The notes under the pieces: model-generated
Database searches by the model: none
Seen by the model: the letters and a program-made list of their open reading frames with translations, nothing else
What the model was told of the DNA's origin: nothing
Part shown: piece after piece, positions 1-8,418 of the stretch
Layout: each line of letters opens with the position of its first letter
Position numbering within the stretch: position 1 is the first letter of the stretch
Made by a program: the position numbers and the translations under genes
From: Chloroflexota bacterium
GTDB lineage: Bacteria; Chloroflexota; Anaerolineae; Anaerolineales; Villigracilaceae
Direction: 5' to 3'
Length of the DNA: 64,000 bases
Assembly (NCBI GenBank): GCA_013388685.1
Contig: JACAET010000059.1
Span: forward strand, 1 to 64,000

Positions 1-2
1 AT

Positions 3-653
3 GTGCGGTCAGACCAATCAGTCCAATCATGTGTTGAGATGGTGATATCTCAAGTCGGTCGGATCCATGTGCTCATCAATAACGCGGGACAAACACACAC
101 AAGTGTTATTGAAGAAACAAGCGGCGAGCAGGCGAGGGATGTTCTAGAGACAAACTTCTGGGGGGTTGTTCGAGTCACCAATGCCATTTTGCCTGTAATG
201 AGGCAGCAGCGCAACGGGCACATTATTAACATAAGTTCCCTTGCAGGATTAATCGGAGCGCCAGGGCAGGCTTTTTATTCTGCAAGCAAGTTTGCACTGG
301 AAGGATACAGCGAAGCGTTGAGTTATGAAGTTGAGCAATTCAATATCAAAATCTCTTTAGTTGAACCTGGTTTTTTCAGCACCAACCTGCACCATGCTCT
401 ATTGAGGGGCGCATTGATTATTCAGGACTACCAGGTATTGCGCGAAACCATCGAATCATCAATCCAGCAAGCCATTTCTCAAGGTGGTGATCCTGAAAAA
501 GTAGCCGATTTAGTCATCAAAGTAGCAGAAAGCAAGTCCCCAAGGTTACGCTATAGAATTGGGAATGACGCAATCTGGACACCACGCTTACGAATGCTAT
601 TACCTGAAACCATGTTTCGTTTTGGTACACGAAGGCGATTCAAATTGCCTTGA
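3..653 (+). CDS. SDR-family short-chain oxidoreductase (5' truncated by window edge)
   Basis: NNAG motif and S...YSASK catalytic pattern (INISSLAGLIGAPGQAFYSASKFALEG); N-terminal Rossmann glycine motif lies outside the window. Confidence 0.9.
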   Translation: MRSDQSVQSCVEMVISQVGRIHVLINNAGQTHTSVIEETSGEQARDVLETNFWGVVRVTNAILPVMRQQRNGHIINISSLAGLIGAPGQAFYSASKFALEGYSEALSYEVEQFNIKISLVEPGFFSTNLHHALLRGALIIQDYQVLRETIESSIQQAISQGGDPEKVADLVIKVAESKSPRLRYRIGNDAIWTPRLRMLLPETMFRFGTRRRFKLP

Positions 654-669
654 AGTCTCAATATCAATA

Positions 670-1020
670 GCCGCCCAACAACGGGTTGCAGCCGACGTTG
701 CTCCGCTGCGCTCCGCAACCCGCCTGGCCGAGTAGCCGAAGACCCGCACCGCCCCGACCGCGTCGATCTTGCCGATGTGGTTCATTTCGATGGGGAAAAT
801 CGCTTCCCCTTCCCCGCCAACAGGCGTAAAATGGAAGGCTCAAGGTGGGGACTCCCTGCGCCACAGGATGTATGAGCGACGTGCTCAGTACCACACGGAC
901 GGCGGGCGATAGCCCGCGTATTGACTTTTGATAATTGGCCTTGCATATTAGGTTGCGGGCTGGGACTGCCATCTATAGACGGTTATGAGGAGTATTTCAG
1001 TCTAAACATAGTTGGGCGGC
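670..1020. repeat. 351-bp element bounded by perfect 10-bp inverted repeats GCCGCCCAAC...GTTGGGCGGC; left end resembles half of an integron attC site
   Basis: GCCGCCCAAC at 670-679 is the exact reverse complement of GTTGGGCGGC at 1011-1020; left end continues AACGGGTTGCAGCCGACG. Confidence 0.5.
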
Positions 1021-1047
1021 ACTGACTGTCACAGGAGGATGAGAACG

Positions 1048-2373
1048 ATGAAACGCACGTTGGTTGTATTTTTACTGGTCAGTCTGATTCTCTCCGCCTG
1101 TGCGCCTGAGTCCCCGCCCGCATCACCAGCCGCGTTCGATACCACGCCCTTGCCCACTGCCCCCGCCGCGCCGCCAACCGAGCGCGCGACCGCAACCACG
1201 CCGCCGACCGAACCGCCCGCGGAAACCCTCCCCACCGAAACTCCGCCCGCCCCGACCGCGACGCCGCGCCCCGACGACGGCATCCTGCTCGGCGCGATCC
1301 GCTGGGACGGCTGGTTTGGCGGTTCACACTATGTCAAAAATCTCTTCCCCGAAGAATGGCGCTACCGCCTGCCGTTTTACGCCAGCGTACTGCCCGATGG
1401 ACAGGTGGAGATGGCCTCCGACTCGCAGGCGGTGATGGATCAGGAAATCGCCTACGCCGCCGCCAACGGCATTGATTACTGGATTTTCCTCATGTACATC
1501 GTGCGCGACGAGCAGGGGAATCCGCTGGGGGAGGAGCAGGTGGGCTGGAAAGCGAATGAGATGAATCTCAGCCGCCAGTATTATCTTTCCAGCCCCTATA
1601 AGCAGATGGTCAAATTCGCGCTGATGCTGCAAGTGCAGGGCTATGTTGATGCGGATGGCAGCGGACACAACTTCGGCGAACACAACTGGAACTTTCAGCT
1701 GGAGGAAGCCGTGGCGCAGATGCAGGAGCCGTCGTATCAAACCGTGCTGGATGGGCGCCCGCTCGTTTATTTCTTCCTGTGGGGGCAGGATGTGGGAAAG
1801 ATTTGGGGCAGTTGGGATGCCATGCGGCAAAAGCTGGACGGTTTTCGCCAATACGCGCAGGAGCAGGGCTTGAAGAACCCTTACATCGTTGCGATGGTGT
1901 TTTCGGCGGAGGAAGGCGCGCGCGCCGTCACGGAACTCGGCGTGGACGCGGTCACTTCCTATTCAGGAGGGTTCATTCCGGGCAGTTACGATAACACCGC
2001 CGACTACACCTACTACGATTACAACGCGCAGGCGCAGGCTGACCGCGCCCTGTGGGAAAGTTTCCGCGCGGCAGGCTTGAAAGCCGTCCCCGTCGCCAGC
2101 ATGGGCTGGGACCCGCGTCCGCACCGGGACGACATCTTTGGCTACGGCGGCTACACCTCCGGGCCTGTGGTGGAGCGCGCCGCGCCCGAACAACTTGCCG
2201 CTCATGTTCTGGAAGCCGTCGAATGGATGTGGACTTACCCCGAAACCGCCGAACCGCAGACGGTCATCGTCTATGCCTGGAACGAACTCTCGGAGGGCGG
2301 CTGGCTCGTCCCCACATTGGAAGAGGGCGACGCGCGGCTGCGCGCCATCAGCGAAGCCCTGCTGAACCGCTGA
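1048..2373 (+). CDS. Lipoprotein with GH99/GH71-like (WsaF/WbsX-type) domain
   Basis: Lipobox LILSACAP, P/T-rich linker, then GAIRWDGWFGG...YVKNLFPEEW...W(N)ELSEGGWLVPT; RBS AGGAGG upstream of ATG 1048. Confidence 0.7.
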   Translation: MKRTLVVFLLVSLILSACAPESPPASPAAFDTTPLPTAPAAPPTERATATTPPTEPPAETLPTETPPAPTATPRPDDGILLGAIRWDGWFGGSHYVKNLFPEEWRYRLPFYASVLPDGQVEMASDSQAVMDQEIAYAAANGIDYWIFLMYIVRDEQGNPLGEEQVGWKANEMNLSRQYYLSSPYKQMVKFALMLQVQGYVDADGSGHNFGEHNWNFQLEEAVAQMQEPSYQTVLDGRPLVYFFLWGQDVGKIWGSWDAMRQKLDGFRQYAQEQGLKNPYIVAMVFSAEEGARAVTELGVDAVTSYSGGFIPGSYDNTADYTYYDYNAQAQADRALWESFRAAGLKAVPVASMGWDPRPHRDDIFGYGGYTSGPVVERAAPEQLAAHVLEAVEWMWTYPETAEPQTVIVYAWNELSEGGWLVPTLEEGDARLRAISEALLNR

Positions 2374-2445
2374 ACCCGAAAGCCGTTCAACACTGTTTGT
2401 GCCTGACCGTTGGGCACTTGTCAACATCAAAAACAGGAGTTTGAT

Positions 2446-2904
2446 ATGATCAACATTGAGATATATCAGGCAAAACCTGAAGATGGGGAAAGACTTAAAC
2501 AAATCGCAATAGCATCCAAAAGTTATTGGGGCTATTCGGAGCATCTGATGGGGCAATGGGCTCAAACACCAATTATCACATCAGAGTTGATTAATAAGGA
2601 TATCGTCTATATGGCTTGTGCCAACTCGCTGATTATTGGATGGTATCGGTTGCTGATTCGTTTGCCCGTGGCGATCTTGGAAGATTTGTGGGTACTGCCA
2701 GACTACATTGGCAAAGGTGTTGGAAGAAAACTATTCGAACATGCAATACAACAGGCCGATCTATCTGGCGCTGAACGTCTTGAGTTGGATGCCGACCCTA
2801 ATGCAGAGCCTTTTTATACAAGAATGGGCTGTAAAGCCGCAGGGGAAAGCATATCAGAATGGGGACGGGCTATTCCTCATATGACTTATAACCTACAACG
2901 ATAA
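2446..2904 (+). CDS. GNAT-family N-acetyltransferase
   Basis: LEDLWVLPDYIGKGVGRKLFEHAI acetyl-CoA-binding motif; CAGGAG RBS. Confidence 0.85.
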   Translation: MINIEIYQAKPEDGERLKQIAIASKSYWGYSEHLMGQWAQTPIITSELINKDIVYMACANSLIIGWYRLLIRLPVAILEDLWVLPDYIGKGVGRKLFEHAIQQADLSGAERLELDADPNAEPFYTRMGCKAAGESISEWGRAIPHMTYNLQR

Positions 2905-3013
2905 GTTTGAAAATTCGTTTCAATAGGTGGAAATTTGTGGGAAACCTTATTGGGAGAATGAATTATACGTTTCCGATAAACGTCCCTTTTGGCTACAAGT
3001 CATCTCAAAAATA

Positions 3014-3094
3014 TCACCCTGAGCGTAGCGAAGGGTCTCTACAGACAAAAACAAGATACTCTTCGGTCGCAACCACCGCTCCCTCAGAGTGACA
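3014..3094. repeat. MITE-like palindromic intergenic element (TCACCCTGAG...CTCAGAGTGA)
   Basis: Imperfect terminal inverted repeats; CCTGAGCGTAGCGAAGGGTC core recurs at ~38434. Confidence 0.5.
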
Positions 3095-3176
3095 TGTTTT
3101 TTTGAGACAAGTTCTAGTGTTTCAATGGACCTTTTGCAAAAGTGCGCCAGAGGGCGCACAGTACGCCTTTGCGTAA

Positions 3177-3256
3177 GAGACGTTTTCTCCTGGCGCTTGC
3201 CCGTCATTGCGAAGCATCCCCGAAGCAAAGCGGAGCGGGAGGGCAAGTGTAACGTC
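3177..3256 (+). repeat. Dispersed intergenic repeat, copy 1
   Basis: About 80 bp nearly identical to the reverse complement of 60409-60488. Confidence 0.75.
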
Positions 3257-3346
3257 GGCTGACGTATGCAAGAGGTCGAATAAAACCACAGGGAGAGCGC
3301 CCGGCAGCCGAGCGCAAATCGCTATTCGCCCCCGAACGACATTCTC

Positions 3347-3673
3347 TTAAAGCGCACTCTTTCCGGAATGCACCTGCTCGTTTCCCGTGTCGTTCATGTG
3401 CTCCATCACATCCAGGAGCGCCTCATATTCCTCACAGCACTCAGCGCACAAATCCAGATGTTCGCGGATCAGGGGCATCACATGCGCGGCATCCTTGCAG
3501 TCAATTTCGCATTCGACGTATTCGTCCAGTTTGGAGTAAATTTCCGCGCAGGAAAGCTCGTCTACGCGCGCCTCTTCGAGCACGCGCAGAAACCCCAAAA
3601 CCGCCTCGTTGGAAAGCTCCTCATGAGGTTTGAACCGATTACGCACGCGTTGGATGAGGTCACGAATGTTCAT
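3347..3673 (-). CDS. Putative anti-sigma factor / zf-HC2-like regulator
   Basis: Cys/His-rich HLDLCAECCEEYEALL; located directly after a sigma-70-like gene. Confidence 0.6.
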   Translation of the reverse strand: MNIRDLIQRVRNRFKPHEELSNEAVLGFLRVLEEARVDELSCAEIYSKLDEYVECEIDCKDAAHVMPLIREHLDLCAECCEEYEALLDVMEHMNDTGNEQVHSGKSAL

Positions 3674-3705
3674 ACGCTGAACGGACGATTAATCATCTCT
3701 TAATC

Positions 3706-4344
3706 TTACTTTTGCTCGAAGAGAGCCAGTACCTCGCCGGGGGATATGTCCTCCCCGGCGAGTCTGTTCCTCAAGCGCAGGCGCGCGTCATGCAGGAGTT
3801 TGTACAGTGCGTTGCGGTTGGTCTTCAGTTTCCGCGCGGCGTCCTCCATGGGCATGTCCTGAATTCCCAGCAGAATCAATGCCTGACGCTGGCGGTCGGT
3901 CAATTCCTCCTCGATCACCCGGCGGACACGCGCCAGCATATCGGCTCTCTCTGCCGCAATATCCGGTCCCGCCTGTGCGTCAGCCATTAAACCCTGCGGA
4001 GGCGGAACATCCTCGTTTTCGGTCATCTCCTCGAGCGACGCGTCGCGCCAGCGTTTGCGCCGTAGTTCGGTCAAGGCAATGCGGATGGCGATTTTATGCA
4101 CCCAGGTGGTAAATTGACTCCGCCCTTCGAAGGTATCCAGTTGATCCAGCACGCGCAGCAAAGTTTCCTGCGTGACCTCCTCGACAAGCGCCTCGAACTG
4201 CGGCTCGGAGGGAGAGAGCCAGCGGGAAAGTGCATAGGGAAGCCCCTTCTGGACAACGATGCGCAAATCGGCGAGCGCCGCATTCCGGTTTTCGCCACCC
4301 GCGCGCAAATCCGAGACCCAGGCTTCGTTGGTTCGTGTTGCCAT
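3706..4344 (-). CDS. ECF-type RNA polymerase sigma-70 factor
   Basis: Region 2 (VTQETLLRVLDQLDTFEGRSQFTTWVHKIAIRIALTELRRKRWRD) and region 4 (LTDRQRQALILLGIQDMPMEDAARKL). Confidence 0.9.
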   Translation of the reverse strand: MATRTNEAWVSDLRAGGENRNAALADLRIVVQKGLPYALSRWLSPSEPQFEALVEEVTQETLLRVLDQLDTFEGRSQFTTWVHKIAIRIALTELRRKRWRDASLEEMTENEDVPPPQGLMADAQAGPDIAAERADMLARVRRVIEEELTDRQRQALILLGIQDMPMEDAARKLKTNRNALYKLLHDARLRLRNRLAGEDISPGEVLALFEQK

Positions 4345-4407
4345 TGAAGGGGATTATAAAACAGGAATATTCCGAAGGCGCAGACTTCTTATGACTTTCT
4401 TATAGTC

Positions 4408-4447
4408 ATACAACAAGCCGTCCTTGGGATTGGACGGCTTGTTGTAT
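4408..4447 (-). terminator. Strong 16-bp-stem hairpin between the ACIII-like operon and the sigma gene
   Basis: ATACAACAAGCCGTCC-TTGGGATT-GGACGGCTTGTTGTAT perfect inverted repeat. Confidence 0.65.
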
Positions 4448-4472
4448 TTCGACTTCTTCCGTTTCTGCATAC

Positions 4473-5162
4473 TCAGGGCGAAGTCATGCCAGAGGCGTTT
4501 TCCTCCGGAACGAATCTTCCGGCAAAAATTAACGGTCCTTTATCCGGCACGTCGGCAGTGCGCCCCAGCGGCATGATGGGACGATTGATCTGAGAAACAC
4601 CGCCCGGCGCGTAGAGCATTTGGTAAAGCAAAGATTCCTCCCAAACGCCGCCACCGAGAATATCCTTACCCTTCGGCTCGCCGTTAGCCCGCCCCGAACC
4701 TGCCAGGATTCCCGCATAACTGCTCAGGTCCATGTTTTGAAGGGCAACCGCAAGATTGGATTGATGGCATGACGAACAGGACAAGGAACCCGGATACCAT
4801 AAATTCGATTCAACGAACAACGGCAGGACATCCTTCGCAAACACCGCTTCACAAGCCTGACCGTTGACATCGGTGAACGGAAATTTATCCGTTTCAGGGA
4901 CGCCTGCGGTCACCCACGCGCCGATCAAATCCACTGCAGCCACCTGACATTTGTTGAACGCTCCCGCTTCGCCGCCTCCCACCTGAACCGGCATGGTTGC
5001 CGGAATGAGTGTGGGAATCGGTGTGCGTTCCGCCAGCGGTGCGCCGCGGTTACAGGTAAAGGTAAACCCACAGGCAGATACATAAACGATGCTGAACCAG
5101 AAACCCAGCACCAGAAAGAAACCAATGATGGTTCCATAGATCATTTTTCGGACATCATTCAT
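4473..5162 (-). CDS. Membrane-anchored monoheme cytochrome c-like protein, last gene of ACIII-like operon
   Basis: N-terminal TM (IIGFFLVLGFWFSIVYVS), CSSCH heme motif. Confidence 0.65.
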   Translation of the reverse strand: MNDVRKMIYGTIIGFFLVLGFWFSIVYVSACGFTFTCNRGAPLAERTPIPTLIPATMPVQVGGGEAGAFNKCQVAAVDLIGAWVTAGVPETDKFPFTDVNGQACEAVFAKDVLPLFVESNLWYPGSLSCSSCHQSNLAVALQNMDLSSYAGILAGSGRANGEPKGKDILGGGVWEESLLYQMLYAPGGVSQINRPIMPLGRTADVPDKGPLIFAGRFVPEENASGMTSP

Positions 5163-5176
5163 GGAAGGAACCTCCC

Positions 5177-5689
5177 TTACTGCGCTGCTTTGAGCGTGCG
5201 GATGAAGTTGACAATGTCCCACCGCTCGCGGACAGTCAGGTTTTCGTTCAAGGCGGGCATACGGTCGGTCACGCCGTTGGTAATGGTCAGGAAGAGTGAG
5301 CCGTCGCTTTTATCCTGCACGACGGGCAAAGTCAGGTTGGCAGGCCTGAAATTGACCAGGAATGGGGCAATCGGTCCATTCCCTTCGCCGGCAGGACCGT
5401 GGCACATCTGGCAATGGATGGAAAACAATTGAGCGCCGCGCGCTACAGAGGTTTCATCGGCCGGGATGGGATTTTCCGGAGCGCCCAATGCCGGAATGGC
5501 GATCGCTCCTTCAATGGGAATCGAACGTTCAGGGATGGGCAGCGGGTTTTCCATCGGGCGGAAGGAAGGTTGAATCTCCATGAAGGAGGGCCACTCCACT
5601 TTGATCACATCGTAAGTGAACAACAGGAGAACGCCGCCCAAAAAACCGATGACCAGGAACATCAAAAACAATTGTCGCAAGAGTCTCAT
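5177..5689 (-). CDS. actE: Cytochrome c, ActE-like subunit
   Basis: N-terminal TM, CQMCHGPAGEGNGP, RMPALNENLT...RWDIVNFIRTL. Confidence 0.8.
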   Translation of the reverse strand: MRLLRQLFLMFLVIGFLGGVLLLFTYDVIKVEWPSFMEIQPSFRPMENPLPIPERSIPIEGAIAIPALGAPENPIPADETSVARGAQLFSIHCQMCHGPAGEGNGPIAPFLVNFRPANLTLPVVQDKSDGSLFLTITNGVTDRMPALNENLTVRERWDIVNFIRTLKAAQ

Positions 5690-6210
5690 AGGTGCTGCGC
5701 CTCCGCTTCTTCCACAGATTCGGCGCCAAGTTGTTTCAAAACATCCCTGACCTTCTGCTCGTCAGGCGGCAGACATTCGATCAGAATAGCAATCTTTCCG
5801 TCGCTGATTTCAGGAACATAATGCATGGGGCGGTAATTCGGGAATAAACTATCGAAAAACACGCCGACGAAGGTGGAAATCAACATCCCCAGCATGGTCA
5901 TTTCAAACAAGACGATGACCGCCGGCGGAACCGGGGTGAAGGGCTGTCCGCCCACCGAGATGGTGTACATGTTGGGTGTAATGAATGCCAGAAAGAGCCC
6001 CACCAGAAAGCCAGCCGCTGCTCCGCCCAGCGCCAGACGGGGGACGTTGGTCCACTGACTGGGACGCCCCAGCATCGCTTCGGTGACCGGGATGCCGGAG
6101 ATGACGTTCATGCAGTCGTCGTGTACGCCGAGAAGGCGCAACTGTTCGATGGCGTCGGCGGCAGGATCAATGTCCGAAAAGACCGCCAGAATGGATTTTT
6201 CTTCAGCCAT
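5686..6210 (-). CDS. actD: DUF3341 family, ActD-like membrane subunit
   Basis: ILAVFSDIDPAADAIEQLR N-terminus, two TMs, position in operon. Confidence 0.85.
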   Translation of the reverse strand: MAEEKSILAVFSDIDPAADAIEQLRLLGVHDDCMNVISGIPVTEAMLGRPSQWTNVPRLALGGAAAGFLVGLFLAFITPNMYTISVGGQPFTPVPPAVIVLFEMTMLGMLISTFVGVFFDSLFPNYRPMHYVPEISDGKIAILIECLPPDEQKVRDVLKQLGAESVEEAEAQHL

Positions 6211-6220
6211 ATGATGACTC

Positions 6221-7645
6221 CTATTCCAATTCGCTGACGGTCACCACCGTCTCGCGTCCGTACTTCTTGAGAGAATGCGCCATCTGACCTTCCTGCACCT
6301 CCCAAACCGGGATGAGCGGAATCAGTTTCGACGCCGTCATGTAGAGCAGGATGAAGAAGGCGAGCGTGCCAATTCCCAGCCAGACTTCGATACCCGGCTG
6401 ATACAGCCGCCAGGTGAACGGCATGCGGTTGATCGTCAGCGAGATGGGAACGATGATATAGCGCTCGAACCACATGCCCACATTGATCAACATCCCTACA
6501 ATAAAGATCAGCCAGGGTGTGGAGCGCCACTTTTTGTTCCATAGGGTCGCCCAGGGGATGGCAACATTGAAGATGAGCATGGCAAACCACATCCAGCCCA
6601 TGGGACCGGCTTCGTGCCAGTGGAGCAGTTCCTTCGTCCACTTGTCGCCGCCGTACCACTGCACGATGTAATCGTTGAAGAAGAAATATGCCCACGCCAT
6701 GGAGATGATGAGCATGAGTTTGCCGATGGCTTCGAAATGCTCCGGGCGGATGAAGTACTTCATGTTTTTCATCGTGCCGCGCACCACCGCCAGCACCATC
6801 ACCACCGCTCCCATGCCGGAGTGAAGCGCGCCAATGACGAAGTAGGGACCGAAGATGGTGGAACTCCAGCCCGGACGGGTTGCCATGGCAAAGTCCCAGG
6901 AGACGATGGTGTGAACCGAGAACATGACCGGGATGATGGCAAAGGCGAAGATGTTCAGCGCGTTGCGCAGGTGGGTCCATTCGCCTTCGGTACCGCGGAA
7001 GCCGAGCGCCAGGGTGCGGTAGAAGACTTTCTGCCAGGTACCGTCGGGGGTGCGGTCACGCGCCATCGCCAGGTCGGGGATGAGGGGCAGGAACAGGTAC
7101 ATGGTGGAGGAAAGCAGGTAGGTGGTGATCGCCAGCAGGTCCCAAGAAAGAGGCGAGTGGAAGTTGGGCCACAACTGCCGCTGGTTGGGAATGGGCATCA
7201 GCCAGTACGAGAGCCAGACGCGTCCCATGTGCATGAAGATGCTGAAGCCAGCCTGAACCAGCCCGAAAGTGGTCATCAATTCAGCCGCACGCGTGAACGG
7301 GCGGCGAAACTCTGCTTTGAACACGCGCAAAATGGCGGAGATGAAGGTCCCGGCGTGGCTGATGCCGATCCAGAACACGGTGTTGACGAGAAAGATACCC
7401 CAGTAAGACGGGCGGTTGACGCCTGCCACGCCCAAGCCTTCGAGGATCATCACGCCCCATTTGTAGAACAGGGCGTAGGCAACGATCGCCGCCAGCAAGC
7501 CGAAGACCAGCCAGAACTTCCACGAGGTGGTGTGCATGGCTTCCATGACCATCTCATTCATCTTGCCGCGCGGCATGGGGTCGAGCATCAGGCGCTGTTC
7601 GCGCAGATGCTCTTCATGTGAGGTGTGATGTTTGCGATCAGCCAT
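6221..7645 (-). CDS. actC: NrfD/PsrC-like integral membrane subunit, ActC-like
   Basis: Multi-TM; WGIFLVNTVFWIGISHAGTFISAILRVF...RPFTRAAELMT typical of ActC/NrfD. Confidence 0.9.
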   Translation of the reverse strand: MADRKHHTSHEEHLREQRLMLDPMPRGKMNEMVMEAMHTTSWKFWLVFGLLAAIVAYALFYKWGVMILEGLGVAGVNRPSYWGIFLVNTVFWIGISHAGTFISAILRVFKAEFRRPFTRAAELMTTFGLVQAGFSIFMHMGRVWLSYWLMPIPNQRQLWPNFHSPLSWDLLAITTYLLSSTMYLFLPLIPDLAMARDRTPDGTWQKVFYRTLALGFRGTEGEWTHLRNALNIFAFAIIPVMFSVHTIVSWDFAMATRPGWSSTIFGPYFVIGALHSGMGAVVMVLAVVRGTMKNMKYFIRPEHFEAIGKLMLIISMAWAYFFFNDYIVQWYGGDKWTKELLHWHEAGPMGWMWFAMLIFNVAIPWATLWNKKWRSTPWLIFIVGMLINVGMWFERYIIVPISLTINRMPFTWRLYQPGIEVWLGIGTLAFFILLYMTASKLIPLIPVWEVQEGQMAHSLKKYGRETVVTVSELE

Positions 7646-7648
7646 GGT

Positions 7649-8407
7649 TTAGCCTTCCTTGAGATAGGTCACGCGCGGAAGCGTGCCCAGTTCTTCCAGA
7701 TGATGCTCGGCGCGGGGCGAACGCGCCAGTTGTGAGACCAGGCTTTCGGGATGGTCAATGCGCCCGAAGGTGATGGCATTAGCAGGGCAGGCTTGAGCGC
7801 AGGCAGTTGTGAATTCACCATCTTCCACTTCGCGGCCTTCCGATTTTGCCTTGTCCTGCGCCTTGTGAATGCGCTGGATGCAGAAGGTGCATTTTTCCAT
7901 CACACCCCGGCGGCGGACGGTGACATCGGGGTTGAACTGGTTGGCAAGGATAGTGATTTCGGGGCGAACACGGCTGTCCTGATAGTCGCGCCAGTTGAAC
8001 GAGCGCACCTGATACGGACAGTTGTTCGCACAGTAACGAGTGCCTACGCAGCGGTTGTACACCTGCAGGTTGAGTTGTTCTGCCTGGCTGTGTACGGTAG
8101 CAAACGCCGGGCAAACCGGTTCGCAGGGCGCCTTTCCGCATTGCTGGCAGAGCATGGGCTGGTAACCAGATATTTTGACTTCAGGATACTCTCCCTCCCA
8201 AAAACGCTCTGTGCGAATCCAGTGCATCGAACGCCCGTAGCCTGCGTCTTCTTCTTCGACGTAGGGGATGTTATTTTCCATTGCACAGGCGGCAACGCAA
8301 GCCTGACAGCCCGTGCAAAGGTCCATGTCAATGACCATGCCCCATTTGCCCTCCGCCGCTTCGGCGATGGCGCCCACTGCGTGCAGTTTATTCAAATCCA
8401 CAGTCAT
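7649..8407 (-). CDS. 4Fe-4S ferredoxin-type subunit (ActB C-terminal domain as separate gene)
   Basis: CTGCQACVAAC, CQQCGKAPCEPVCP, CVGTRYCANNCP, CTFCIQRI clusters. Confidence 0.85.
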   Translation of the reverse strand: MTVDLNKLHAVGAIAEAAEGKWGMVIDMDLCTGCQACVAACAMENNIPYVEEEDAGYGRSMHWIRTERFWEGEYPEVKISGYQPMLCQQCGKAPCEPVCPAFATVHSQAEQLNLQVYNRCVGTRYCANNCPYQVRSFNWRDYQDSRVRPEITILANQFNPDVTVRRRGVMEKCTFCIQRIHKAQDKAKSEGREVEDGEFTTACAQACPANAITFGRIDHPESLVSQLARSPRAEHHLEELGTLPRVTYLKEG

Positions 8408-8418
8408 AACTCACTCCT

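Noticed and set aside
664-972. 102-aa minus-strand ORF inside the 670-1020 element
   Set aside because: No RBS, Arg/Gly-rich low-information sequence; better explained as non-coding repeat DNA.
2385-2415. Complete attC site between the GH99-like and GNAT genes
   Set aside because: GTTCAAC...GTTGGGC fits the outer core boxes, but at 31 bp it is too short for a functional attC and the boxes pair poorly; kept only as supporting context.
6614-7621. 335-aa plus-strand ORF antisense to the ActC-like gene
   Set aside because: Antisense of a membrane protein gene; His/Asp-rich nonsense composition.
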